A stretch of DNA of 64,000 bases from Sphingomonas sp. PAMC26645 (GTDB lineage: Bacteria; Pseudomonadota; Alphaproteobacteria; Sphingomonadales; Sphingomonadaceae). The position numbers were made by a program, and so were the translations under genes. Within the stretch, counting starts at the first letter, position 1; every line of letters begins with the position of its first letter. The notes under the pieces are model-generated. The model was given only the letters and a program-made list of their open reading frames with translations. It had not been told where the DNA came from and did not search any database. This document shows positions 8,676 to 16,646 of this stretch, in pieces. The DNA is taken from positions 4,005,001 to 4,069,000 of the forward strand of contig NZ_CP039249.1 in assembly GCF_004795835.1 (NCBI RefSeq). The letters run 5' to 3'.

Positions 8676-10028
8676 TCACACCCGATCAAATACCGAACCC
8701 ATCCGCGGTGCAAAAAGCCGCTCGTAGGTCCGGAGCAAGTAGACGTCGGTCATCCCCGCGATGTGGTCGCAGATCACCCGTTCCGGCGTATCACTCTGTT
8801 CCCAACGTAGGAATGTGTCGCGAGGGAGGAACGATCGCGGCTCGGAAGAGAAAGCTTCAAACACGGAGACGATCATCGTCTGCCCTTTGAACTCCAGCTG
8901 CTGGACGGAGGGACTAAGGATCACGATCTCACGCACAGCCTCCTTCAGTGCATCGAGAAGCTCCGCAGGACCATCAGCCATCACCGCCCGATAGCGGATC
9001 AACGGTTCATCGAGTTCGTTCACCTCGACGATCCTGCAGTTCGTGATCAGGTGATGAACCATCCGGCCGATGAACCGCTTCCGACGACCGCCCTCGCCGA
9101 ACAACGCCGATACAAAGCCACCATAGACGTCGTTGGCGAATTCCGACGGATAACGCTCCTTTAAGTGATCCAGAAAGCTTCCGCTACGATGCTCGGGAAC
9201 GTATCGGCGAAAGTCGCTCTCGTTGATCAACCCGAGTGCAAGGGCGTCTTCGAGGTCGTGTACGCCGAACGCGATGTCGTCGGCGACGTCCATGATGCTG
9301 CAGTCGAACGACTTGTGGCGCGTCTTCCCGTGCTTCCCCGCGATTGAAGATACGGACGTGAAGGTCGATCGATCCGCATCGCTGAGCGGGGCGAGCACCC
9401 AATCGACGACCTCCTGTTCGCTGTCGAGGTAACATTTCGGAGGCTTCGACGTCGCGCGCTCGATGATCCGCAGCGTCTTCGGTGCAGGGTCGAGGCGCGA
9501 TACAATGTCCCCGTTTACAACCGCCGAATACGGCGCAGGGTATTTGAGAAGGCTCAGCATCGTGCGTCGCGTTAGGTTCGCGCCCGCGGAATTGGAAAAC
9601 TTTTCCAGCCGGGAAACGATCCGAAGCGTCTGCCCGTTGCCTTCGAACCCTCCGTGATCGCGCATGCAGTAGTTGAGGGCGACCTCTCCGCCATGCCCAA
9701 ACGGAGGATGGCCGAGGTCATGCGTCGCGCCCGCTGCCTGGATCATGCTGAGATCGGGCAGATACGGCAGAACCGGATGCTCCGGCGGCAACATCGCGAA
9801 CTGCCGGGCTATTCCGCCGGCGATCTGCGCGACTTCGAGACTGTGTGTCAGCCGGGTCCGGTAGAAGTCGCTGTCGCCAAGATTCAGGATCTGCGTCTTG
9901 CCCTGCAGTCTTCGAAACGAGGCGGAATGAATGATCCGCGCGTAGTCGACGTCCGCCTCGAGACGAGCGTCTTCAGCTTGAGGCGCCCAGCCCTCCCGGC
10001 GTGCGTACCACAGCTTCATCATCGTCAT
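8676..10028 (-). CDS. dgt: Deoxyguanosinetriphosphate triphosphohydrolase-like protein (dGTPase)
   Basis: A 450-residue HD-domain protein with the dGTPase layout. The N-terminus has FRRLQGKTQIL and the metal-binding His of RTRLTHSLEVAQ (H62), then THDLGHPPFGH with the HD pair at about 103-104, and a distal SIMDVADDIAFGVHDLEDA segment carrying the remaining metal-ligand Asp. Family members hydrolyse dGTP (some other dNTPs) to deoxynucleoside and triphosphate in the cytosol. Some restrict phages by depleting nucleotides. CGGAGCGAGAT precedes ATG 10028. The position next to an att site suggests arrival with mobile DNA, but that is inference. Confidence 0.9.
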   Translation of the reverse strand: MTMMKLWYARREGWAPQAEDARLEADVDYARIIHSASFRRLQGKTQILNLGDSDFYRTRLTHSLEVAQIAGGIARQFAMLPPEHPVLPYLPDLSMIQAAGATHDLGHPPFGHGGEVALNYCMRDHGGFEGNGQTLRIVSRLEKFSNSAGANLTRRTMLSLLKYPAPYSAVVNGDIVSRLDPAPKTLRIIERATSKPPKCYLDSEQEVVDWVLAPLSDADRSTFTSVSSIAGKHGKTRHKSFDCSIMDVADDIAFGVHDLEDALALGLINESDFRRYVPEHRSGSFLDHLKERYPSEFANDVYGGFVSALFGEGGRRKRFIGRMVHHLITNCRIVEVNELDEPLIRYRAVMADGPAELLDALKEAVREIVILSPSVQQLEFKGQTMIVSVFEAFSSEPRSFLPRDTFLRWEQSDTPERVICDHIAGMTDVYLLRTYERLFAPRMGSVFDRV

Positions 10029-10430
10029 ATCTCGCTCCGGATGGGTTCGAGTGTCTGGCCGGGATCGAACGATGCCGGGATCAGCGTGGCAGCTCGGAAA
10101 CGTGGATGGCCCCCGCCCCCTGCCAGACTTCGGGCAACCCGGCCGCCCTTATGATGCCCTGGCCCTGTCGGCCAAGCACTACCGAACAGAGGGAAAGCGC
10201 AGTGCCGACCAGGGACACGATAGCGCACAACGCTCCGGCATCCCGCCACACGAGTGAAGCAGAATTCTCGTAGCATCCTTCGTATGAACCTATGTCCGCC
10301 AGCAGCTGGATCGTCGTGCCGGACGTAGCGCCGCACAAGCGCCGGACGCTTGCCGCGTATTTCAGAAGCCGCATTGCGCCGCTGACCCGAAGAAGGCAGC
10401 TTACGTGATTGCAGAAAAGGAGACCGGATT
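10029..10430. other. Divergent intergenic region, nothing firm
   Basis: About 400 bases between the divergent dGTPase and RBBP9-like genes. It must hold both promoters. A minus-strand frame at 10081-10374 has one hydrophobic stretch but lacks a ribosome binding site, and I do not call it a gene. Confidence 0.4.
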
Positions 10431-11000
10431 GTGTCTGTTGCTGTCTTGGAAAGCCATCGGCTGACGCTCATCGCGCTCGTCCCCGACAAGGCCGTCTCCA
10501 TATTCGAGCGGTTCCGGGAGTTTCCGAAGTTTGGCGACGCGCAGCATATCGCAGTGCGCAGCCGTACCGCTGCTGAGCGAACGGCGCTGGCGGCGCGGAT
10601 CGATGCCGCCGTATCGGCATCCGATCGCGCCGTCATGCTCCTGGCGCAGGGCAGTGCCTGCGCGGCAGCCGCATGGTGGGCCCGACTGTCGCCGAAAGCC
10701 TATACCGCGAACGTTGCCGGTGCCTTGTTGGTCGCCCCCGAAGGCACGAGCTTGGACCAACGTAACTTCGCGGCGCCAAAAATCGGCCTGCCCTTCCCAT
10801 CGATCGTCGTCGGCGCCGATGACGAAGCGCAGCGCCTGGGCGTGGAATGGGGCAGTCGCCTCATCGATGGCCCACTCCTGAACACAGCGACGGCGCCGAC
10901 CAACCGCCTGCGCGCCATCATCGAACGCTTCACTTCGGCTGTCGTCGAGCGCGACGTCGTTGCCGCGTATCGCATCATCCAGGCGATCGGAGACGCCTAG
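10431..11000 (+). CDS. RBBP9/YdeN-like alpha/beta hydrolase, possibly inactive
   Basis: A 189-residue protein resembling the RBBP9/YdeN serine-hydrolase family. The nucleophile-elbow region reads VMLLAQGSACAAAAWWARL instead of the usual GHSLG. The lid and core strand LPFPSIVVGADDEAQRLGVEWGSRL contains the expected acidic residue. The family histidine, normally in a GHIN-like motif, falls in GPLLNTAT and seems missing. The triad may be incomplete, so the protein could be a binding protein rather than an enzyme. GTG start at 10431 with AAAGGAG nine bases upstream. Confidence 0.65.
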   Translation: MSVAVLESHRLTLIALVPDKAVSIFERFREFPKFGDAQHIAVRSRTAAERTALAARIDAAVSASDRAVMLLAQGSACAAAAWWARLSPKAYTANVAGALLVAPEGTSLDQRNFAAPKIGLPFPSIVVGADDEAQRLGVEWGSRLIDGPLLNTATAPTNRLRAIIERFTSAVVERDVVAAYRIIQAIGDA

Positions 11001-11063
11001 CTGCATGCCGGCCGTTACGTGAGACCCGCCGTGCGTCGGGTATGCGAGCGCCCTGTTGTAGAT

Positions 11064-11127
11064 CGACCCACAAGACGACATTCAGCGGTCGTTGCGCGCT
11101 CCCAACTTCAGACATCCGTTCATGTCC
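11064..11127 (+). repeat. CCCA/CGGAC intergenic repeat, copy 1
   Basis: Two units, CCCACAAGACGACATTC and CCCAACTTCAGACATCCGTTCAT, are separated by about 20 bases. The copy sits in the gap between the RBBP9-like gene and the truncated ADH. See the finding on the dispersed repeat. Confidence 0.65.
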
Positions 11128-11150
11128 GCGCGACGCCTGGACGAGCCGGC

Positions 11151-11218
11151 GTAGAATGACAAGAAGTGGGACGAAGCGGTCGTTCCCATCGGGCTCGCCG
11201 AATGTCGGCTTCTGACAA
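11151..11218 (-). repeat. CCCA/CGGAC intergenic repeat, weak reversed copy
   Basis: Read on the minus strand it contains AGAAGCCGACATTCGG and, downstream, CCCACTTCTTGTCATTC. It is the only reverse-oriented candidate in the window and the match is degenerate. Confidence 0.4.
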
Positions 11219-11361
11219 GATTCGACATTCGTGCGTTCGGCTACCTCGAGCATGGAGCGAGCAGGCTGGCCGATAGCTGAAGGTCGGCTCTCAAGTCCGA
11301 CGCGCAAAACAGCCGCTATCCAGCAATAGAAGTCAACAGCGCGCATGCTGGCAGACGCGAT

Positions 11362-12156
11362 AGCTACACGCACCTGACGGGCGGATATCCTGGCGGACAG
11401 GCAGAGTATCTGCGTGTGCCGTTCGCCGACACCACCCACGTCAAGGTGCCAGAGGGTATCGACGACGAGAAGCTTCTGTTCCTTTCAGACATCCTGCCGA
11501 CCGGCTGGCAGGCCGCGGTGCAGGCGGACATCCAGCCGACCGATACAGTTGCCATTTGGGGCTGCGGACCGGTCGGGCAGATGACGATCCGGTCGGCAAT
11601 TCTGCTGGGCGCCGAGCAGGTAATCGCAATCGATCATCTGCCGGAGCGGCTGTCCATGGCTGCTGCTGCGGGTGCCATTACCATCAATTTCGACGAGGAA
11701 AATGTCGTCGAGCGGCTGAACGAACTGACCGGCGGCAAAGGACCGCACAAATGCATCGATGCGGTCGGCACCGAAAGTCACGTGAGCTTCGGCCAGCCCG
11801 ACACCATCCTCGACCGGGCCAAACAGATGGTGATGGCCGAGAGTGATCGTCCGCACGTGCTGCGCGAGATGATCTATGTCTGCCGGCCCGCTGGCGTCAT
11901 CTCGATCATTGGCGTCTATCTTGGTCTGGTGGACAAGATCCCGATGGGTCAGGCGATGAACAAGGGGCTGACCTTCCGCATGGCGCAGGCGCACGTCCCC
12001 CGCTGGACGGGAGACCTCCTGCGCCGGATCGAGGACGGGCAGATCGATCCTTCCTTCGTAATCACCCACAAGGTCGATCTATCGCAAGGCCCTGAGATGT
12101 ATCGCACGTTCCGCGACAAGGCGGACGACTGCATCAAGGTCATGCTCCGCCCGTAA
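11362..12156 (+). pseudogene. Zinc-dependent alcohol dehydrogenase lacking its N-terminus
   Basis: Homology to formaldehyde-dehydrogenase-like zinc ADHs begins abruptly at YTHLTGGYPGGQAEYLRVPFAD and continues to a normal C-terminus. It includes the NAD-binding motif WGCGPVGQM and segment LLGAEQVIAIDHLPERL. The first roughly 150 residues, with the catalytic zinc ligands and the four-cysteine structural zinc site, are missing. A GTG at 11416 could start translation of a 246-residue cofactor-domain fragment, but it could not be a working ADH. The intact paralogue at 14449 aligns along its whole length. Confidence 0.8.
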
Positions 12157-12184
12157 ACGGCCAAGCTCCTGAAGAGGTGTCACC

Positions 12185-12772
12185 ATGTCACTCACCAATC
12201 TCACGCATATTGCCCGTTCCGAGGGTGATCCCAGGATCAAGCGCAAAGGCCCCAGCTCCATGAGCGGAGCCGACCGGCTGGCGCGGGCACTCGGCTGGTT
12301 CTCGATCGGGCTCGGCCTTGCCGAACTCGTTGCCCCAGGTCGGATCGCCCGCTCGCTCGGGATCGACGACAAGCAAGGACTGATCCGCGCGTACGGCGCT
12401 CGCGAATTGGCAAGCGCGGTGCCCACGCTATCGATCGACAAATCAATCGGCCTTGCAGCGCGGATCGCCGGTGACGTGCTTGATCTCGGGACGCTTGCGA
12501 AAGCGTTGAAGCGTGACAACCCGCAGCGTCGCAATGCCGCGATCGCGACCGCACTCGTTGTTGGTATTACGGCGTTGGATATCGTGGCCTTTTCAAAAGT
12601 GAGGTCGTCACACCGACGCGAACCCGGGACAGAGCGCGATTATTCGGATCGCAGCGGCCTGCCCCGCGGCCCGCAGGCCTCTCGCGGTCTGGCGCGGCAC
12701 GACTTCCAGACGCCTGACGATTACCGAGCAGACGGAACGGTCGCCGAGGCTCTGCCGATGCTGGTCGCCTAG
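12185..12772 (+). CDS. Small membrane protein of the cyclase/dehydrase-associated type
   Basis: This 195-residue protein contains SGADRLARALGWFSIGLGLAELVAPGRIAR (read in two parts: an N-terminal amphipathic start and a first membrane segment), a conserved IRAYGARELA stretch and a second hydrophobic segment NAAIATALVVGITALDIVAF. In sphingomonads this domain often precedes an SRPBCC domain in one protein. Here the SRPBCC domain is a separate gene at 13923. GAAGAGGTG precedes ATG 12185. The C-terminal 60 residues are polar and probably disordered. The biochemical role is unknown. Confidence 0.7.
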   Translation: MSLTNLTHIARSEGDPRIKRKGPSSMSGADRLARALGWFSIGLGLAELVAPGRIARSLGIDDKQGLIRAYGARELASAVPTLSIDKSIGLAARIAGDVLDLGTLAKALKRDNPQRRNAAIATALVVGITALDIVAFSKVRSSHRREPGTERDYSDRSGLPRGPQASRGLARHDFQTPDDYRADGTVAEALPMLVA

Positions 12773-12797
12773 ATCTGGACGAACCGAGGGCTTGGCC

Positions 12798-13904
12798 ATG
12801 ACGTTCGAACAGATGGGCGGTGCGGCGTTGATGGCGCTGTTCCTGGCCGACATCTTCCTCACGGTCCTCTACGCGCGCGCTGGCACTGGACTGCTCGCAC
12901 CGCACTGGAACCGGTGTGTCTGGCTGATGGTCAGCGGGGTCGCCAAAATGGCTGGCAGGTACCGATCCGCGGTGCTGTCGTTCGCCGGCCCCCTGATCGT
13001 CATCGCACTGATCGCATTCTGGGCACTTGGCCTGACCCTGGCAGCAGCCTTCATCGTCCGCCCGGAACTCGGCACTACGATCCGCCCAAGCAGTGGCGAG
13101 ACTCCTACCGATCTCGTCACCGCGTTGCTCGTCGCCGGGAACAGCCTGTCGATCGTTGGTGGCGGCGACTACGCGCCGCATAGCTCCGGCACTCGTTTAC
13201 TGTTTCTGATCAATTCATTTATCGGCGCATCGGTCTTGTCGTTGGTGCTGAGCTATCTCGTGCAGGTCTATTCCGCGCTGCACGAGCGCAATGCGCTTGC
13301 GCTGACCATAGACCTGATGACGGGTGAGACAGGTGACGCGGCCAAGATGCTGACGCGGCTTAGTCAGGGCGGGGATTTCAGCGACGCTACCAGCACGCTC
13401 GACAACCTTGTGCGACCGCTCGCCATGATCAAGGAAGCGCACCACTTCTATCCGCTGCTGTTTTACTTCCGCTTCAACGATCCACGCTACGCGGTCACCC
13501 GGTTCGTTTTTATACTCCTCGACCTCGCAACACTGATCGAGACCGGGCTCGATCCGAAACGGCACCGCGCCTTCGTATGCTCATCCCCGGTGGACGCCTT
13601 GCATCGCTGTGCTGCGCTCCTGCTCGAGACATTGGATCAGCATCTCGCTGCAGAAAACAGGGCAACGGCAGTAACGGAAACCCGCCCGTACGAGGAACGC
13701 TACGAAACCGCTGCGGCGACACTCAGGGCTGCGGGCATCGAACCGCTCCTGAACCACCGTAGTTACGCTGATCGCCGGGGCGAGTGGCAACCAAGTCTCG
13801 CCCGGGTCGGACAGGCGCTGGGTTACACTGTGGAGGAAAGTGACTGCCGCCAAAGGGTGGCGAGGACCACCACCCAACGCAGGGCGACGAGACACATCGT
13901 GTAA
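12798..13904 (+). CDS. Two-pore-type ion-channel-like membrane protein
   Basis: The protein has 368 residues from ATG 12798; a TTG two codons earlier is possible. The first 150 residues hold about four hydrophobic segments with a re-entrant-pore-like loop LSIVGGGDYAPHSSGTRLLF before the last one. In potassium channels that loop carries TVGYGD; here it reads IVGGGDYAP, so the filter is altered. The remaining 210 residues are soluble and helical. Annotation pipelines would probably call it a potassium channel family protein. Ion selectivity is an open question. It lies 25 bases after the preceding gene and 18 before the SRPBCC gene, so a shared operon is likely. Confidence 0.65.
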   Translation: MTFEQMGGAALMALFLADIFLTVLYARAGTGLLAPHWNRCVWLMVSGVAKMAGRYRSAVLSFAGPLIVIALIAFWALGLTLAAAFIVRPELGTTIRPSSGETPTDLVTALLVAGNSLSIVGGGDYAPHSSGTRLLFLINSFIGASVLSLVLSYLVQVYSALHERNALALTIDLMTGETGDAAKMLTRLSQGGDFSDATSTLDNLVRPLAMIKEAHHFYPLLFYFRFNDPRYAVTRFVFILLDLATLIETGLDPKRHRAFVCSSPVDALHRCAALLLETLDQHLAAENRATAVTETRPYEERYETAAATLRAAGIEPLLNHRSYADRRGEWQPSLARVGQALGYTVEESDCRQRVARTTTQRRATRHIV

Positions 13905-13922
13905 GCAGGAAAGGAGCTTTCA

Positions 13923-14438
13923 ATGAGTGACCTGGCATCCGAGACATCGCTGGACGCCGCGGCCGAAGCGTCCCTCACCATCGGCCGCCCAGCAGAAGAG
14001 TTACGCGCACTATGGCTGCGGCCGGACACCCAGTCCCGCATCTGGGCGGACTTCGCAGATGTTACTGTCAATGCCGACGGTAGCGCCGACTGGATCGCCC
14101 GAGGCCCTGCAGGTGGCGAATATCGATGGCGTACCTCAGTTCAGGACATAGGCCAAAGTTTGATCCGATGGTCCTCCGGCAAAGGCGCTGACATCGCCAA
14201 CACTGGCACGCTGGCGTTCCAGACGGCGCCTGGTGATCGCGGCACAGAGCTCCACCTCGGCGTGCGGTTCGATCCCCCGGGCGGCATCGTCGGCGAGGCT
14301 ATCGGCAAGCTGTTTCACATCGTTCCCCGCGAGATCGTGTCCAAGGCGCTCTACAGGTTCCGCGCCTTGGCGATGACCGGTGAGATCCCAACCACCGACC
14401 CCCAACCTGCCGCCCGCAAAGGCGGCACCGATCGCTAG
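13923..14438 (+). CDS. SRPBCC family protein (START-like)
   Basis: A 171-residue protein with the SRPBCC/polyketide-cyclase pattern: ASLTIGRPAEELRALWLRPD at the N-terminus, VNADGSADWIARGPAGGEYRWRT in the middle and a long C-terminal helix FRALAMTGEIPT. The fold binds hydrophobic ligands, often lipids or polyketides. Annotators often call these cyclase/dehydrase, but catalysis is not implied. A strong site GGAAAGGAG precedes ATG 13923. Ten bases separate its stop from the intact ADH, so the two are probably cotranscribed. Confidence 0.8.
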   Translation: MSDLASETSLDAAAEASLTIGRPAEELRALWLRPDTQSRIWADFADVTVNADGSADWIARGPAGGEYRWRTSVQDIGQSLIRWSSGKGADIANTGTLAFQTAPGDRGTELHLGVRFDPPGGIVGEAIGKLFHIVPREIVSKALYRFRALAMTGEIPTTDPQPAARKGGTDR

Positions 14439-14448
14439 GAGAAACCAG

Positions 14449-15612
14449 ATGCGTGCTCTCTGCTGGAACGGCGTCAACGACCTTCGTGTCGAAACCGTCG
14501 ACGATCCTGAAATCCTCAACCCGAATGACGTCATTCTAAAGGTCCGGCTTTCGACGACCTGCGGTTCGGACCTGCACCTCATCGACGGCCTCATTCCAAC
14601 GATGAAAGCAGGCGACGTTCTTGGTCACGAGTTCATGGGTGAGATCGTAGATGTCGGACGCGCGGTGACGAAGGTGAAGCGCGGCGATCGTGTTGTCGTA
14701 CCGTCTTTCATTTCCTGTGGACAATGCTGGTACTGCCAGCACGACCTCTACTCGCTGTGCGACACCACCCATCCCAAGCCTGAGCTACAGGAGCCGTTGT
14801 TGGGCTATCCGACCGCCGGCATCTACGCCTATTCGCATGCGTTTGGCGGGTACGCCGGAGCGCATGCCGAATATGTCCGTGTGCCCTTCGCCAACACCGA
14901 TTGTTTTGTCGTGCCGGACGGCGTTTCCGACGAGGCGGCCCTGTTCATTTCCGACGCCGCCCCCACCGGCTTCATGGGCGCGGATTTTTGCAACATCCAG
15001 AGGGGAGACGTCGTCGCCGTCTGGGGTTGCGGCGGGGTGGGCCTGATGGCGCAACAAGGCGCCATGATTCTCGGAGCCGAGCGCGTGATCGCGATCGACC
15101 GGTATCCTGAACGCCTCGCTCAGGCCCAGGCGTTTGGCGCAATCACGCTCGACTACACACAAGTCGATGTCGTGGAAGCACTGAAGGAACTCACAGGGGG
15201 ACGTGGCCCCGATGCGTGTATCGACGCAGTCGGCATGGAAGCGGGTGGCACGGGCCTCCAGAACGCTTACGACAGGGTCAAACAGGCGCTGTATTTGGAA
15301 ACCGATCGCGGCACCGCTTTGCGTCAGGCCATACTCGCCGTGCGCAAGGGCGGCACGCTATCGATCCTTGGCGTCTACGGCGTGATGGACAAATTTCCGC
15401 TGGGGGTTTTGATGAACAAAGGCGTCACTGTTCGGACAGCGCAGCAGCATGGCCAGGCCTATGTACCGCGATTGCTCGAGCACGCCCAACGAGGCGAGCT
15501 GACGCCGGCAGCGCTGGCTACGCACCACTTCTCGTTGGAAGAGAGTCCAACGGGCTATCACATGTTCAAGCATAAGGAAGATGGCTGCCTGCGGGCTGTG
15601 TTTTCGCCTTGA
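14449..15612 (+). CDS. Zinc-dependent alcohol dehydrogenase (formaldehyde-dehydrogenase-like)
   Basis: A 387-residue medium-chain dehydrogenase. The catalytic zinc ligands are in STTCGSDLH (C38) and GHEFMG (H60-E61). The structural zinc site has C90, C93, C96 and C104 in SCGQCWYCQHDLYSLC. The NAD(P) motif VWGCGGVGLMA and ERVIAIDRYPERL follow. The length and inserts fit the glutathione-independent formaldehyde dehydrogenase-like group, but the real substrate is not fixed by sequence. TAGGAGAAA precedes ATG 14449; an upstream in-frame ATG lies inside the SRPBCC gene and is less likely. A truncated paralogue lies at 11362. Confidence 0.9.
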   Translation: MRALCWNGVNDLRVETVDDPEILNPNDVILKVRLSTTCGSDLHLIDGLIPTMKAGDVLGHEFMGEIVDVGRAVTKVKRGDRVVVPSFISCGQCWYCQHDLYSLCDTTHPKPELQEPLLGYPTAGIYAYSHAFGGYAGAHAEYVRVPFANTDCFVVPDGVSDEAALFISDAAPTGFMGADFCNIQRGDVVAVWGCGGVGLMAQQGAMILGAERVIAIDRYPERLAQAQAFGAITLDYTQVDVVEALKELTGGRGPDACIDAVGMEAGGTGLQNAYDRVKQALYLETDRGTALRQAILAVRKGGTLSILGVYGVMDKFPLGVLMNKGVTVRTAQQHGQAYVPRLLEHAQRGELTPAALATHHFSLEESPTGYHMFKHKEDGCLRAVFSP

Positions 15613-15743
15613 ACAGCTCAACTTGAGGCTAAGTCACGGTAACCGGGGCAAGAACCGCGTGGGAAGGGCTCTTGCTCCTACCGAGATCACGAGATCGAGG
15701 CTGCGGTTCACAATTGCAAAACCGGGCACATCCGATTTATCGA

Positions 15744-16484
15744 ATGGCCATGACAAAACTACTGCCCCTGCACCGATTTGAACAATTTGGCTTGCTTAGC
15801 GAAGCTGAGCGCGAGGCAGTCTTGGCTCTGCCGGGTCGGCCATACACAATCGACCGCGGCCAAACCATTCTCCGGGAAAACGATGAAGCAAGAGGCTTCT
15901 ACCTGCTTCTGTCGGGCTGGGCCGCGGTATGGAAAGTTATGCCAAACGGCGGGCGACAGATAGCAAAGATCCATTTGCCGGGCGAACCGCTTGGAACACC
16001 AAGCATGGCAATGAGGCGCTCGACCGAGAATGTGTTAGCAATTACCGATGTCGTGATCGCTAATGTGCCCCTCGCTCGCTTTGGCGCACTGTTTGAAACA
16101 CACCCGCGGGTTGCCGCCCGATTTTTGTTGAGCGTTCAGCAGGAACGCATCGTACTTATGGATCGCCTTGCCGCGATCGGTAGAGTAGGGGCCGAAGCAA
16201 GCGTGGCTTCCTTTCTACTTGATGTTAAAGAACGTTTAGAGCCGCTCGGCCTTGTGCAAGATAAAAGTTTTGACCTGATGGTAACTCAAGAGCAGATAGG
16301 CGATGTGCTTGGGCTTACCTCTGTACATGTAAGTCGGGTTCTTTCATCGTTAACGTCTCGGGGGCTTATTGAGCGCAATGGAAGGCGTTATCGACTGCCT
16401 AACGCCGATTTGCTATCGGCCACAGCGGCCCGGCCTGAGCGGCAACCTTTTCCCGATCAAGATTGGCTGCCTGCCGCACGCTAA
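15744..16484 (+). CDS. Crp/Fnr family transcriptional regulator
   Basis: The protein has 246 residues. Residues 1-125 form a cyclic-nucleotide-binding-like beta roll (GQTILRENDEARGFYLLLSG, then IAKIHLPGEPLG). A long dimer helix and a winged helix-turn-helix follow, with VTQEQIGDVLGLTSVHVSRVL as the recognition region. The cysteines of FNR that bind an iron-sulfur cluster are absent, and no cAMP-specific signature is certain, so the signal is unknown. Codon use (TTA, CTT, GTT) is AT-richer than the neighbours, hinting at separate origin. The start at ATG 15744 has only a weak ribosome binding site; ATG 15750 is equally possible. Confidence 0.85.
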   Translation: MAMTKLLPLHRFEQFGLLSEAEREAVLALPGRPYTIDRGQTILRENDEARGFYLLLSGWAAVWKVMPNGGRQIAKIHLPGEPLGTPSMAMRRSTENVLAITDVVIANVPLARFGALFETHPRVAARFLLSVQQERIVLMDRLAAIGRVGAEASVASFLLDVKERLEPLGLVQDKSFDLMVTQEQIGDVLGLTSVHVSRVLSSLTSRGLIERNGRRYRLPNADLLSATAARPERQPFPDQDWLPAAR

Positions 16485-16565
16485 CGGTCGTCATCGAGCC
16501 TCCACAAACCGGACTTAGGCGCTAGGCACAGGTGGGCGAACGCGCCCCTCCCCTACAACTTCCGG

Positions 16566-16630
16566 CCAGACCCACTGGTGGACATTCCACAGTCCTCCTG
16601 GGCTTTCCAACTTCAGACGCTCGTTCAGGT
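16566..16630 (+). repeat. CCCA/CGGAC intergenic repeat, copy 2
   Basis: CCCACTGGTGGACATTCC and a second unit TTCCAACTTCAGACGCTCGTTCA lie in the gap between the convergent Crp/Fnr and MFS genes. Confidence 0.65.
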
Positions 16631-16646
16631 GCAGTTAGGATGCCAA

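Noticed and set aside
10081..10374. 97-codon minus-strand frame with a hydrophobic stretch
   Set aside because: No ribosome binding site, Cys-rich and Ala/Leu-rich as expected from chance in this DNA, and it lies in a divergent promoter region.
15609..15621. TTGA-N5-TCAA, an FNR-like palindrome before the Crp/Fnr gene
   Set aside because: FNR/Crp sites have TTGA-N6-TCAA; this one is a base short and overlaps the ADH stop codon.
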